Source of the DNA: Chlorobium sp.
Lineage (GTDB): Bacteria > Bacteroidota > Chlorobiia > Chlorobiales > Chlorobiaceae
Reading direction: 5' to 3'
Length of the DNA: 64,000 nucleotides
Assembly (NCBI GenBank): GCA_005862285.1
Contig: SZXW01000010.1
Coordinates: 744,001 to 808,000 of the forward strand
Each line of letters opens with the position of its first letter. The first letter of the stretch is position 1. The position numbers were made by a program, and so were the translations under genes. Below are positions 1 through 9,420 of the stretch, one piece after another. Under the pieces are notes generated by a model that was not told the DNA's origin, did not search any database, and saw nothing but the letters and a program-made list of their open reading frames with translations.

Positions 1-414
1 CTCGCTGTTTCGATGCTGCTCAAATGGATAGCTGTGCTGAAGCTTGTCCAGACCGGTTCCTTCGCGATTATTGCCGCCGGTGTGCTGCTTGCCCGCTTGG
101 TGCAGGTGATGCTTGCCTCGTCGTTGCCCTACGCGAGAAGCGAAGGCGGAACGGCGGGCGCTTTTGTGCAGGGCGCAGGCAAAGCTCACCTGCTGATCTC
201 TTCATTGCTGACCCTTCTGTTTCTTTTCCTTCTTTTTCATGACAATCCGTTCATGCTTGCCGTGGTCGTGCCCGCTGCTCTTGCAGCCGTGCTGCTCGCC
301 GGAGTATCGGCTTTCAGTAAAATCGGCGGTGTGACCGGAGATGTGCTCGGTGCGGGCAGCGAGCTCACCGAAATGTTTGTCTGGATTGCCGGTGCTCTCT
401 TTGCTCTGTTATGA
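1..414 (+). CDS. cobS: Adenosylcobinamide-GDP ribazoletransferase (cobalamin synthase), 3' part
   Basis: This is the C-terminal part of CobS, the integral membrane enzyme that joins adenosylcobinamide-GDP to alpha-ribazole in the last stage of cobalamin assembly. The frame is open from base 1, so the gene starts outside the window. About 137 of the usual roughly 250 residues are present. The visible part is strongly hydrophobic (several membrane segments) and ends with the family signature GGVTGDVLGAGSELTE, followed by a last membrane helix. Family identification rests on that signature. No downstream cob gene follows; the next gene is an alcohol dehydrogenase after about 200 bases. Confidence 0.85.
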   Translation, partial: LAVSMLLKWIAVLKLVQTGSFAIIAAGVLLARLVQVMLASSLPYARSEGGTAGAFVQGAGKAHLLISSLLTLLFLFLLFHDNPFMLAVVVPAALAAVLLAGVSAFSKIGGVTGDVLGAGSELTEMFVWIAGALFALL

Positions 415-610
415 CCCTTTCTTTTCCTGATTGGCTGCCAGTTTGATATGGTTGTCCGGAATGCGGGAACGAGGCCTCCCGTATAAAAGGCAAGTCCTGC
501 AGAGAAACGGAGTGCCGGTTTTGTGGTGCTTCCATGAAGCGCAAAGGCAGATGCCTTCCTGAGCAAAACCCGCAACTTGTTGCTGAAGAGGAAAGTTTTC
601 TGTAAACTCG

Positions 611-1816
611 ATGCAGAACCAATATTCAGCAGCAATGTCCGTTTCCGATTTTTCCCTTCTTCCTCTCCCCGTCATTCATTTTGGAGCAGGCCGTTTTTCA
701 GGTCTTGCCGGCCTTGCAGCCGGTTTCGGCAGAAACGTTCTCCTGATAACCGGCGGCAGCGCCCTTCAACATTCGGGCAGGCTCTCGCCGCTTCTCGATT
801 CCCTTGAAGAGAGGGGGATGCGGCATTATCATGTCGTAGTGCATCGGGAACCTTCGCCTGATCTTGTTGACGAGGCGGTCGGCCTTTATCGGGACAAATC
901 GATCGACGTCGTGCTTGCTGCTGGCGGTGGAAGCGTGCTCGATGCCGGCAAGGCGGTTTCGGCGATGTTGCTGCAGGACCATCCGGTCGAGCGGTTTATC
1001 GAGGGACAGCCGGGCTTTATGCTGCATGACGGCCGAAAGGTGCCGTTCATAGCCGTGCCGACCACCTCGGGAACTGGCAGCGAGGTAACGAACAATGCCG
1101 TCATAAGCAGTGTCGGCGTAAGCGGGTACAAACGTTCTCTCAGGCATGCCGCATTCGTTCCCGATATCGCGCTTCTGGATCCCGAGCTCATGGTGACAGT
1201 GCCGCCGGAGCTCACTGCCGCCGCGGGTATGGATGCATGTACCCAGCTTCTCGAAGCCTATCTCTCTCCTTTTTCGAATTCCTATACCGACGCTGTCGCT
1301 TTCAGCGGTCTCGAGCATTTCACCCGCTCGTTCATGCCGGTATGCACCGATCGTGCCGGGGACATTTCGGCACGTGGAGATATTGCATATGCGGCTCTTA
1401 TGTCCGGGATCGCACTTACTAACGCCGGTTTGGGGATCGTTCACGGTTTCGCATCGTCGGTAGGAGGATTGTTCGAAATACCGCACGGAACACTCTGTGC
1501 GACATTGCTTGCCGAAGCGACACGGGAAAACATCGAGCAGCTTCGGATAGCCGATCCCGGTCATCCGGCGCTTGTGAAGTATGCAAGGGCGGGGGAGCTG
1601 CTTTCGGGCATACCTGTCGGAGATGTGCATGCCGGATGTGACCGTCTTGTCATGCTGCTGGAAGAGTGGCAGGAGGTGCTGCGTTTTCCGAGGCTTGGAG
1701 CATTCGGGATCACTGCCTCGGATATCGGCCGTATCGCAAGCCTGACAAGAAGCAAAAGCAACCCGGTGCAGCTCGATGATTCCTCTATGCGCCGTATACT
1801 CGCTTCAAGGCTCTGA
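611..1816 (+). CDS. Iron-type (group III) alcohol dehydrogenase
   Basis: A 401-residue member of the Fe-ADH superfamily, cytosolic NAD(P)-dependent dehydrogenases acting on alcohols, glycerol-like polyols or maleylacetate. The nucleotide-binding motif GGGSVLDAGK lies near residues 105-114 and PTTSGTGSEVT near 150-160. Metal ligands expected from FucO-type enzymes align as Asp208, position 212, His278 and His292. Position 212 is Gln instead of His, so one of the four ligands is changed. An A/G-rich ribosome site lies about 15 bases before the ATG at 611, and an alternative ATG lies eight codons later. The substrate cannot be named. It converges on the SET gene with an 8-base gap. Confidence 0.85.
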   Translation: MQNQYSAAMSVSDFSLLPLPVIHFGAGRFSGLAGLAAGFGRNVLLITGGSALQHSGRLSPLLDSLEERGMRHYHVVVHREPSPDLVDEAVGLYRDKSIDVVLAAGGGSVLDAGKAVSAMLLQDHPVERFIEGQPGFMLHDGRKVPFIAVPTTSGTGSEVTNNAVISSVGVSGYKRSLRHAAFVPDIALLDPELMVTVPPELTAAAGMDACTQLLEAYLSPFSNSYTDAVAFSGLEHFTRSFMPVCTDRAGDISARGDIAYAALMSGIALTNAGLGIVHGFASSVGGLFEIPHGTLCATLLAEATRENIEQLRIADPGHPALVKYARAGELLSGIPVGDVHAGCDRLVMLLEEWQEVLRFPRLGAFGITASDIGRIASLTRSKSNPVQLDDSSMRRILASRL

Positions 1817-1824
1817 ACGCGGGT

Positions 1825-2277
1825 TTATCTGGTTTTCCACCAGTCCTCTCCGTAATTGTAGAACATTTCCTCGCCTCTTTTTATTTCGCGGAGGGCATAC
1901 AGGACCAGTTCCGGGCCAAGCTTCGTTTCTTCACGGTAATATGCGACGTTGGGTTCCGGCGAGTGGTTGAAAAGCATGCCGTATCCCATGGCCACAAGCC
2001 GTGATGATTCATATTTGCCGTAGAATACGTAATTAACAAGCTCACCTCCGATATCCTTGTCGGTGACTTCGATGGCCGGGCAGCGTTCGATTATGGTACC
2101 TTCACTGATATTTTTTATTGCAAAAGCTCCCCGTCCGCTCACCCTCGAAGCGCCTATTTTTACCAGGCCGTTCATGACATCGGGATTTTTTCGTCCGAAA
2201 AACATGCCGACAGGAATTCCTGCGATCAGGCCGCAGAAGAACATGACGGGAATGACGATAAAAAGCTGTGTTTCCAT
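1825..2277 (-). CDS. Membrane-anchored SET-domain protein
   Basis: About 150 residues. An N-terminal hydrophobic helix (about residues 4-25) is followed by a compact SET domain, the fold of S-adenosylmethionine-dependent protein lysine methyltransferases. Visible SET motifs are the early GRGAFA segment, the central NHSPEPN (the NHS core) and the C-terminal E-x-FYNYG. The post-SET cysteines are absent, as in other short bacterial SET proteins. A start at 2277 (ATG) is preferred; a GTG two codons earlier is possible. It lies just downstream of the epimerase gene on the same strand. Bacterial SET proteins are uncommon and the target here is unknown. Confidence 0.75.
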   Translation of the reverse strand: METQLFIVIPVMFFCGLIAGIPVGMFFGRKNPDVMNGLVKIGASRVSGRGAFAIKNISEGTIIERCPAIEVTDKDIGGELVNYVFYGKYESSRLVAMGYGMLFNHSPEPNVAYYREETKLGPELVLYALREIKRGEEMFYNYGEDWWKTR

Positions 2278-2312
2278 AATCACTCAAGCTGTAAATCGTT
2301 ACAGGACGGATT

Positions 2313-3317
2313 TTATTTTATGTTCCATTCGGAAGGATCGATGGTCTTGAGCCATTCGAGTGTTCTCCGGAAACCCTCTTCCTGTGAAACGGCTGGTGAC
2401 CAGCCGAGGACCCTTCGCGCTTTTGAAGCGTCCACAACAGCTCTCGATGCAAGCAGGTTTACAGCCTGACGGGTCAGGAGAGGTCTTTTCGGCATATTCA
2501 GAATGCCGTAAACCGTTTCGAGGATCCCCGCAAGCATGTAGACAAGGTCGTAGGGCAGGTAAATGAAAGGCGGATTTGCATTGACCGCTCTTGCGAGGCG
2601 TTCGCAAAACTCCTCGAACGTCATGTCCACACCGTCAAAGGCGAGAAATTCCTCCCCGGCGGCCTGAGGAAGTGTTGCGGCCAGCACCAGGAGATCGACG
2701 AGGTTATCGATATAGGTCATGCTCATGCGGGCATGGCGTTTCCAGTAAAAGAACAGACTGTTGCGCAGAATATCGGCCATGATCGGAAAAAGGGTCCGGT
2801 CACCAGGCCCGTATACCCAGACAGGATAAACGACCGATGCGGTGATGCCTTTTGCGATATATTCCCTGACCGTTTCTGTTCCGCCGATTTTTGTATCGGA
2901 ATACGGATGGTTTTTTACTGAGAAAGCGGTCCGTTCATCGATTCGTTCGAGTTCCGAATGATTGAATGATTCGAAGGAACTGACATAGACAAGACGTTCC
3001 GTTTTGCATTCGAGTACCGCTTCGCAGATATTTCGGGTTCCGCCGATATTGATGTCGTTGAAATCTTTCATGGTGCCCCAGTCCGATGTAAGCGCTGCGG
3101 CATGAAAGACAATGTTGCATCCGCTGACCGCTCTTCTGACATCCTCGAAATTGCGGATATCACCTTCTATGACCTCGATGCCTTGTTTCCTGAATCTGTC
3201 AATGGTGGGATTTCCCTTGCGGATCAATACCTTGACCTTGTATTTTTCAAGCAGGCAGCGGGAGACAAGATGTGACCCGATGAATCCGGATGCTCCCGTA
3301 ACAAGTACTGTTGTCAT
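2313..3317 (-). CDS. NAD(P)-dependent epimerase/dehydratase (extended SDR)
   Basis: A 334-residue extended short-chain dehydrogenase of the NAD-dependent epimerase / 3-beta-hydroxysteroid dehydrogenase / dihydroflavonol reductase group. The N-terminal Rossmann motif is TGASGFIGSHL (residues 7-17). The catalytic YxxxK appears as YSDTK near residue 139, preceded by the VSSFES serine region. The C-terminal half carries the substrate domain, ending in VLGWSP. Sugar nucleotide, terpenoid or other substrate cannot be decided from sequence alone. It precedes the SET gene by about 35 bases on the same strand and may be co-transcribed with it. A palindromic dispersed repeat lies just upstream. Confidence 0.8.
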   Translation of the reverse strand: MTTVLVTGASGFIGSHLVSRCLLEKYKVKVLIRKGNPTIDRFRKQGIEVIEGDIRNFEDVRRAVSGCNIVFHAAALTSDWGTMKDFNDINIGGTRNICEAVLECKTERLVYVSSFESFNHSELERIDERTAFSVKNHPYSDTKIGGTETVREYIAKGITASVVYPVWVYGPGDRTLFPIMADILRNSLFFYWKRHARMSMTYIDNLVDLLVLAATLPQAAGEEFLAFDGVDMTFEEFCERLARAVNANPPFIYLPYDLVYMLAGILETVYGILNMPKRPLLTRQAVNLLASRAVVDASKARRVLGWSPAVSQEEGFRRTLEWLKTIDPSEWNIK

Positions 3318-3340
3318 GATATTAACAATAGCTTCGATCT

Positions 3341-3430
3341 TGTCATTCCGAGCAAAGCGAAGAATCCATAACTTATTGTATAGTAATAAAATGGATTTTT
3401 CATTACGCTACGCTTCATTCAGAATGACAG
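3341..3430. repeat. Palindromic dispersed repeat, copy 1
   Basis: This is a 90-base imperfect palindrome. It begins TGTCATTCCGAGCAAAGCGA and ends with a sequence whose reverse complement begins TGTCATTCTGAATGAAGCG. Two more copies lie at 33001-33090 and 35890-35987. It fills part of the gap 3318-3758, whose remaining bases hold the start region of the exporter operon; no gene is visible there. Confidence 0.85.
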
Positions 3431-3758
3431 ACCCGTTGTATGGATTTTCTTGAGACTTGTTTCCGGACTGATAACCGGACGCAGCAAAGTTAACAATATT
3501 CCTTAAAATATTTTATATGTGTTCGATCTGTGATTGATTGACGATTGCTCTGAATGTTTTGGTGTATTTTTTTCATTCGGGTCATAAGCAGCCATCCCGT
3601 TGTTTCTGATCGGAATGAAAAACTCCCGATAGCGGGGAAATTGGAATGAACAGAGCTTCTTTCCGGTTTATGATGAAAGAAAGTATATACTTAAGCCATA
3701 AGGCAGAGAATGCCTGTACAGACGGCTTCTCTGCCGGATAAAAGGAGGCTTTCAATCG

Positions 3759-4493
3759 ATGCATGACGATCATGAAGGAACCACGCAGCATGAGGCCGTA
3801 CTGAGGATCAGCGACCTCTCGAAATCCTATATCATGGGTGAAGTGAAGGTTGAAGCCCTCAGGCAAGTTTCGATCTCATTTTATGCAGGGGAACTTGCGG
3901 TGCTTCTTGGCGCTTCCGGAAGCGGCAAATCGACATTGCTCAATATTATCGGCGGTCTCGATGTTCCAACGTCCGGCAAACTGTATTTTCATGAAAAAGA
4001 GATCACTGCGGCAACCGAAGCGGAGCTTACCGAATACCGCCGCCGTTCGATAGGATTTGTCTTTCAGTTCTACAATCTTATATCCAGCCTTACGGCCCTT
4101 GAAAACGTTCAGCTTGTCACCGAGATTTCCCTGAACCCGATGCCGGCCGGAGAAGCCCTCAGTCTTGTCGGTCTCGGCAACCGTCTGAACCATTTTCCGG
4201 CACAGCTTTCCGGTGGTGAGCAGCAGCGTGTCGCCATAGCGAGGGCGGTCGCCAAGCGTCCTGAACTGCTGCTGTGTGATGAACCGACCGGAGCGCTCGA
4301 TTACCAGACCGGCAAGCTTGTGCTCGATGTGATCGAGAAAGTGAACCGTGAGCTCGGAACGACGACGCTGGTCATTACCCATAATGTATCCATTGCCGGT
4401 ATGGCTGACCGGGTCGTCCGCCTCGGCAGCGGTGAGGTTACCGAAGACCGCCGGAACCTTGTGCGCGTGTCTCCATCCGAACTTGTCTGGTAG
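3759..4493 (+). CDS. ABC transporter ATP-binding protein (MacB/LolD type)
   Basis: A 244-residue ATPase of the LolD/MacB/FtsE branch. Walker A is GASGSGKST (51-59), the ABC signature is [14 protein letters not shown], and Walker B is [12 protein letters not shown], whose DEPTGALD form is typical of this branch. A clear ribosome site (AAAGGAGG) precedes the ATG. It is the first gene of a three-gene operon with an FtsX-type permease (6-base gap) and a HlyD-type adaptor. Together they should form an inner-membrane exporter that extrudes a substrate through a periplasmic adaptor, as MacAB or DevBCA do. The substrate is unknown. Confidence 0.92.
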   Translation: MHDDHEGTTQHEAVLRISDLSKSYIMGEVKVEALRQVSISFYAGELAVLLGASGSGKSTLLNIIGGLDVPTSGKLYFHEKEITAATEAELTEYRRRSIGFVFQFYNLISSLTALENVQLVTEISLNPMPAGEALSLVGLGNRLNHFPAQLSGGEQQRVAIARAVAKRPELLLCDEPTGALDYQTGKLVLDVIEKVNRELGTTTLVITHNVSIAGMADRVVRLGSGEVTEDRRNLVRVSPSELVW

Positions 4494-4499
4494 CCGACC

Positions 4500-6866
4500 A
4501 TGCCGATGCTCCGGAAAAAGTTGCTGCGGGACCTCCTGCACATGAAAGGCCAGATGCTTGCCGTCGCTGCCGTGGTGGCGTGCGGGATTTCGGTTTTCGT
4601 CTCCATGAGCAGCGTGAAATATTCCCTCGAAGCGTCCCGTCAGCGCTACTACAGCCGTTACCGGTTTGCGGATGTTTTTCTTCAGGTGAAACGCGCCCCC
4701 GAGTTTTACCGTGAAACCGTAAGCCATATTCCCGGTGTCGCATCGGTTACAACCCGTGTTACAGCCGATGTAACCCTCGATGTTCCGGGGCTCGACGAGC
4801 CGGCCACCGGCAGGATCGTTTCAGTCCCCGAATACCGGAACATATCGTCGCTGAACGATGTGTTCATAAAAAGCGGGCGGTTTGTCGAGCCGGGCAAAAC
4901 CGAAGAGGTTATCGCCAGCAAGCCTTTCATGGAGGCCAACAGGCTGGTGCCGGGCGACCGGATCGGAGCGGTTATCAACGGACGAAAAAAAGAGCTCGTC
5001 ATAACTGGGATGGGGCTGTCACCTGAATATATCTATGAAGTACAGCCGGGCTCGTTTTTTCCTGACAACCGCCGTTTCGGCATTTTATGGATGAGCCGTA
5101 GATCGCTCGAGTCCGCTCTCGATATGAGCGGTTCGTTCAACGACCTTTCCCTCACCCTTACCCACGGAGCATCGGAAAAAGATGTGATCATGCAGCTCGA
5201 CAACATGTTCCGGCGATACGGCTCACTCGGCGCCTACGGCAGGAGCGAGCAGCTTTCCGACCGGTTCATTTCCGACGAGATCAAGCAGGTCGGCATGCAG
5301 ATTACCGTGCTTCCATCGATTTTCCTCGGTGTGGCGGTTTTTCTTCTCAATATCGTGCTCCGCCGTATCGTCACTACACAGCGTGACCAGATTGCGGTCC
5401 TCAAGGCTATGGGGTATTCGGATGAGGATGTGGGGCTACACTATCTCGGTTTCGCCATGGTCCCGACCGCCCTGGGCTCGGTTGCAGGAACCCTGCTGGG
5501 CGCATGGATCGGAAAAGGCTTGATGAACCTCTACGGAGATTTCTACAATTTTGCCGAGCTCGTCTACTACTTCAGGTTCGAAGATGTGGCTTTTTCAGTT
5601 CTCCTGAGCTTCATCGCGGCTTTTTTCGGAGCTTACGGGGCGGTGCGCAAAGCCGTGAAACTGCCTCCCGCCGAAGCCATGCGCCCGGATTCGCCGGTAG
5701 TCTACAAACCCGGTATTTTCGATACCGAAAGATTGCGCAAGAAAATACCGGTGCCGCTGAGGATCATCATCCGTAACCTCGAACGGCATCCCTGGAAAGC
5801 GGCACTTTCCGTTTTCATGATCGCCCTTGCCGTGGCTATTCTCATCGCAGGCCGCTATACGTATGATGTCACCGATCTCATGGTCCAGATCGAGTTCAAC
5901 GAGAAACACCGTGAAGATGTTACCGTGATTTTCAAGGATCCAATGCCTCCATCGGTCGCATACAATCTTGCCTCCCTCGATGGAGTGCTCGAGCACGAAT
6001 ATTACCGGGAAGAGCCGGTCAGGATGAGTTTCGGCCATCGATCACGCCGGCAGTCGATCAAGGGAGTGCAGTCGACGACTGGACTGCAGCGGCTTGTCGA
6101 CAAGTCGAACAGGCAGATCGGGCTTCCATCAGGAGGTATCGTGATAACCTCGACCTTTGCAGACATCCTTGGCGTAAAACCCGGCGACATGCTTTCAATC
6201 GATTTTCTGCAGGGCAGACAGCTGCACAGGGAAGTGATGGTCAGCGGAACCATCGATGAAATTCTTGGCCTGTCGGCCTATATGAACCTCGATGACCTGA
6301 ACCATCTTGCAGGGGATGGCGGAGCGCTGAATGCGGCTTACCTCAGAATTGACCGGACGAAGACCGAAAAGATTTTTTCGGAATTTAAAAAAATGCCGGG
6401 AATCTCCGGTCTGATGATGCTTAAAGCGCTCAAAAAGAGCTTCGACGACCTGATTGCGAGAAGCATGACCACCTCGACTGTGATCCTGACCTCGTTTGCC
6501 TGTGTGCTCGCTTTTGCCGTTGTCTACAACGGAGCGCGTATCTCGCTGTCGGAAAGGGCGCGAGAGCTTTCAAGCCTTCGGGTACTTGGCATGACCAATG
6601 CGGAAATCTCATTTATTCTTCTGGGAGAACAGGCATTGCTGACGATGCTTGCCATTCCTCTCGGATTTCTCATAGGGATAGGGCTTTCAGCATGGCTTGC
6701 GGTCGCCCTGAGCTCCGAGCTTTACCGTATGCCGCTGGTCTTCAGCTCGTTTAACTTTCTTTTCGCCTTTATGGTTATTATAATTGTAGCAACAGTTTCC
6801 GGTCTTGCCGTACGCAAGCGGCTTGTCAGCCTCGATCTTGTAGAGGTACTTAAAACCAGGGGGTAA
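4500..6866 (+). CDS. FtsX-family ABC transporter permease, double domain
   Basis: A 788-residue permease built as two tandem FtsX/MacB-like halves. An N-terminal membrane helix (about 18-40) and a periplasmic domain lead to a membrane block around residues 265-400. A second extracytoplasmic region starts near 425 with a helix at about 435-455, and a final three-helix block spans about 660-780. This layout is typical of the long ABC3-type permeases. It follows the ATPase by 6 bases and precedes the adaptor by 3 bases, so the three are translated together. Unlike MacB, the ATPase is a separate polypeptide. Confidence 0.88.
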   Translation: MPMLRKKLLRDLLHMKGQMLAVAAVVACGISVFVSMSSVKYSLEASRQRYYSRYRFADVFLQVKRAPEFYRETVSHIPGVASVTTRVTADVTLDVPGLDEPATGRIVSVPEYRNISSLNDVFIKSGRFVEPGKTEEVIASKPFMEANRLVPGDRIGAVINGRKKELVITGMGLSPEYIYEVQPGSFFPDNRRFGILWMSRRSLESALDMSGSFNDLSLTLTHGASEKDVIMQLDNMFRRYGSLGAYGRSEQLSDRFISDEIKQVGMQITVLPSIFLGVAVFLLNIVLRRIVTTQRDQIAVLKAMGYSDEDVGLHYLGFAMVPTALGSVAGTLLGAWIGKGLMNLYGDFYNFAELVYYFRFEDVAFSVLLSFIAAFFGAYGAVRKAVKLPPAEAMRPDSPVVYKPGIFDTERLRKKIPVPLRIIIRNLERHPWKAALSVFMIALAVAILIAGRYTYDVTDLMVQIEFNEKHREDVTVIFKDPMPPSVAYNLASLDGVLEHEYYREEPVRMSFGHRSRRQSIKGVQSTTGLQRLVDKSNRQIGLPSGGIVITSTFADILGVKPGDMLSIDFLQGRQLHREVMVSGTIDEILGLSAYMNLDDLNHLAGDGGALNAAYLRIDRTKTEKIFSEFKKMPGISGLMMLKALKKSFDDLIARSMTTSTVILTSFACVLAFAVVYNGARISLSERARELSSLRVLGMTNAEISFILLGEQALLTMLAIPLGFLIGIGLSAWLAVALSSELYRMPLVFSSFNFLFAFMVIIIVATVSGLAVRKRLVSLDLVEVLKTRG

Positions 6867-6869
6867 GCG

Positions 6870-8039
6870 GTGAAGATAAGATTAACCAAAACACAGAGGA
6901 TTGCAACTGTTGCCCTGGTTTTTGCCGGCATCGTGCTTTTTCTTGTCTTCAGACCTTCTCCGCTTCCGGTTGATTCAGGTGTGGTAACGAGAGGATCTTT
7001 GCAGGTTGTTCTCGAAGAAGAGGGCGTTACGCGTGTGCTTGACCGTTATGTGCTTGCTGCGCCGGTAACCGGCAGGCTGATGAGGGTGACCCTCGCAGAG
7101 GGTGACAGTGTCCGGAAAGGTTCGGTTGTCGCTTCGCTGCTTCCGGCTGAATTCGATGCCCGCGAGATGCGTGAAGCGACGGCCCGGGCAGGCTCGGGCC
7201 GGGCCGCCCTCGATGAAGCCATTGCACGTGAACGGAGCGTCATGCTGAATCTTGATCAGGCTCGAAAACGTTCGGCACGATACAGGAATCTCTACGGTGA
7301 GGGAGCCATTTCGAAGGAAAGCTATGAAATAGCGGAAAAAGAAGCCGGGGTTCTGCAGAAAGAGGCTGAGGCAGCCCGCTCGAACGTTGCCTCTTCCCGT
7401 TACAGCTATGAAGCGCTTCAGTCACACATAGACCGGAAGGTTTCAGGCAGGGCGGTCAATGTTCTTTCTCCGGTAGACGGGAAAGTGCTGAAGATCCATG
7501 AAAAGAGCGAGCGTGTCATGAATGCAGGCGCCCCTCTTGCAGATGTCGGTGACCCTTCGGCAATCGAGATCGTCATCGATGTGCTCTCTTCAGATGCTGT
7601 CCGGGCAAGGGAAGGGTGCAGGGTGATCATCACCGACTGGGGAGGAGGCAGGGATCTGGAAGGAGTTGTCAAAACCATAGAGCCTGCGGCTTTTACGAAA
7701 ACCTCGGCTCTTGGTATCGAGGAAAAACGGGTAAACATCATCGCGGTTCTGAAAAACTATGATCCGGCGCTCGGAGATAATTTCCGCGTCCAGGCAAAGA
7801 TCGTGCTCACAGAGGCGCCGAGTGTGCTTCAGGTCCCGGTCAGCAGCCTTTTCAGGGGCAAGTCTGACTGGAACGTCTTTGTGATAGAAAATGGAAAGGC
7901 CGTCCGGAAACCTGTCACGATCGGCATGCGGGGCACCTGGCAGGCAGAGGTAGTGAAAGGGCTCAGGGTGGGAGAGCGGGTAGTCGTTCATCCGACCAAC
8001 GATCTGCAGGATGGCATGAGGGTAAAGACCAGCGATTGA
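6870..8039 (+). CDS. HlyD/MacA-type periplasmic adaptor subunit
   Basis: A 389-residue membrane-fusion protein. An N-terminal membrane anchor (about 10-30) is followed by a lipoyl/barrel-sandwich half, an Ala/Glu/Arg-rich coiled-coil hairpin (about 95-180), the second lipoyl half (VLSPVDGKVLKIHEKSE) and a beta-barrel region. Translation starts at GTG 6870, 3 bases after the permease stop. It should bridge the FtsX-type permease to an outer-membrane channel. No TolC-like gene is in the window, so the outer component would come from elsewhere. Confidence 0.88.
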   Translation: MKIRLTKTQRIATVALVFAGIVLFLVFRPSPLPVDSGVVTRGSLQVVLEEEGVTRVLDRYVLAAPVTGRLMRVTLAEGDSVRKGSVVASLLPAEFDAREMREATARAGSGRAALDEAIARERSVMLNLDQARKRSARYRNLYGEGAISKESYEIAEKEAGVLQKEAEAARSNVASSRYSYEALQSHIDRKVSGRAVNVLSPVDGKVLKIHEKSERVMNAGAPLADVGDPSAIEIVIDVLSSDAVRAREGCRVIITDWGGGRDLEGVVKTIEPAAFTKTSALGIEEKRVNIIAVLKNYDPALGDNFRVQAKIVLTEAPSVLQVPVSSLFRGKSDWNVFVIENGKAVRKPVTIGMRGTWQAEVVKGLRVGERVVVHPTNDLQDGMRVKTSD

Positions 8040-8076
8040 TACATGCATGACATAAGGGAGGAATAAGCACAACATC

Positions 8077-9420
8077 TTGGATAACAATACAAGTTTACAA
8101 TCGAGCATACTTGTAATCGGCGGCGGCGCGGCAGGTATCCTTGCTGCAATCACGGCAAGCAGGAGAGCGGGGAAGCAGGGAGGAAGATGTGCTGTAACGC
8201 TTCTCGAACGCAACACGCAGATCGGGGCCAAGATCAGCATATCGGGAGGAGGGAAATGCAATATTACCCATTCGGGGGCTCCTGATGAACTCCTTGAAAA
8301 AGGGTTCCTGCGAAAAAATGAACAACGGTTCCTGCGCAGTGCCTTATACAATTTTTCAAATACCGATCTTCTCGACCTGCTGCAGCATCAGGGTGTTCCT
8401 GCGGAAGAAAGGCCTGACGGCAAGGTATTTCCCGTCAGCGGAAGCTCTCTTTCGGTTGTCAGGGCTTTCGGGCAGTTACTGAAGGAATCATCGATACAGA
8501 TACATTTTTCCTGCAGGGTCAATAGTATCCGGAAACAGGGCAATGTGTTTCATGTAAGGACCGATGAAGAAACGTTTACAGCAAATACGGTTATCATTGC
8601 AACGGGCGGCGTTTCATATTCACGGACCGGTACTACGGGTGACGGGATTTCGATTGCTCGAAAATTTGGCCACACGATTATCGATCCAGCCCCTGCACTT
8701 GCACCGGTTTATACCGTAAAGCCTTTTCCTGCAGAGTTATCGGGCCTCTCCTTCCGGAATGTCTCTTTTATCGCTTCTTCGGGAAAGCGGACTCTTTCGC
8801 GGAGAGGGGATGTCCTTTTTACACACCGGGGGTTCAGCGGTCCGGCAGTGCTTTCGCTTTCCCGGGATATTGCCGAACTTTCAACCGAAACGAAGGAGGT
8901 ATTTCTGTTCGCTGATTTTTTCCCCGAACAGACCTCCGCGGAACTTGAGAAATTTCTCCTGGAGCAGGCAAAGAAAAACGGTTCGCAAACGGTGCGCAAG
9001 TTCCTGCAGACAAGCCCAATCGCACCACCGGCAGGCTCGATATCTTCCGTGACCGCCGGAACGATCCCGACCGCGATCGTTCCTTATATCATGCGGAATG
9101 CCGGATTGGACAGCGATGTGAGCTGGGCCGGGCTCAGCAGGGAAAAAAGGCAATCGCTGCTCGGCCTGCTCAAGCGGTTTCCTCTCGGAAAAGTCCGTGA
9201 TGTACCGCTCGATCAGGGCGAAATTTCAGCAGGAGGCGTGTCGCTATCCGAGGTTAACCCGAAAACCATGCAGTCAAGAATCGTTCCGGGACTCTTTCTT
9301 TGCGGTGAACTGCTCGACTATGCAGGTGAGATCGGGGGTTTCAACCTGCAGGCGGCATTTTCCACCGGCTGGACAGCCGGACATAACGCTGCAAAGCTGA
9401 CCTATCCTGCGCAGGAATAG
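8077..9420 (+). CDS. FAD-dependent oxidoreductase, HI0933/BaiN-like
   Basis: A 447-residue flavoprotein of the HI0933 (YhiN/BaiN/RdsA-like) family. The FAD-binding dinucleotide fold begins VIGGGAAGILAA near residue 13. The family hallmark SGGGKCNIT follows near residue 57, and the C-terminal motif CGELLDYAGEIGGFNLQAAF near 408-427. It starts at TTG 8077, with an AGGGAGGA ribosome site about 13 bases before. The cellular substrate of the family is mostly unsettled, so only the cofactor is inferred. Its 3' end overlaps the convergent neighbour by 19 bases. Confidence 0.88.
   Translation: MDNNTSLQSSILVIGGGAAGILAAITASRRAGKQGGRCAVTLLERNTQIGAKISISGGGKCNITHSGAPDELLEKGFLRKNEQRFLRSALYNFSNTDLLDLLQHQGVPAEERPDGKVFPVSGSSLSVVRAFGQLLKESSIQIHFSCRVNSIRKQGNVFHVRTDEETFTANTVIIATGGVSYSRTGTTGDGISIARKFGHTIIDPAPALAPVYTVKPFPAELSGLSFRNVSFIASSGKRTLSRRGDVLFTHRGFSGPAVLSLSRDIAELSTETKEVFLFADFFPEQTSAELEKFLLEQAKKNGSQTVRKFLQTSPIAPPAGSISSVTAGTIPTAIVPYIMRNAGLDSDVSWAGLSREKRQSLLGLLKRFPLGKVRDVPLDQGEISAGGVSLSEVNPKTMQSRIVPGLFLCGELLDYAGEIGGFNLQAAFSTGWTAGHNAAKLTYPAQE

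Noticed and set aside
698-1630. Open frame of 310 codons on the minus strand opposite the alcohol dehydrogenase
   Set aside because: It is a mirror frame in GC-rich coding DNA, with His/Arg-rich nonsense composition and no motif. The plus-strand gene is clear.
3876-4727. 283-codon minus-strand frame opposite the ABC ATPase and permease
   Set aside because: Same explanation: antisense shadow of strongly coding sequence.
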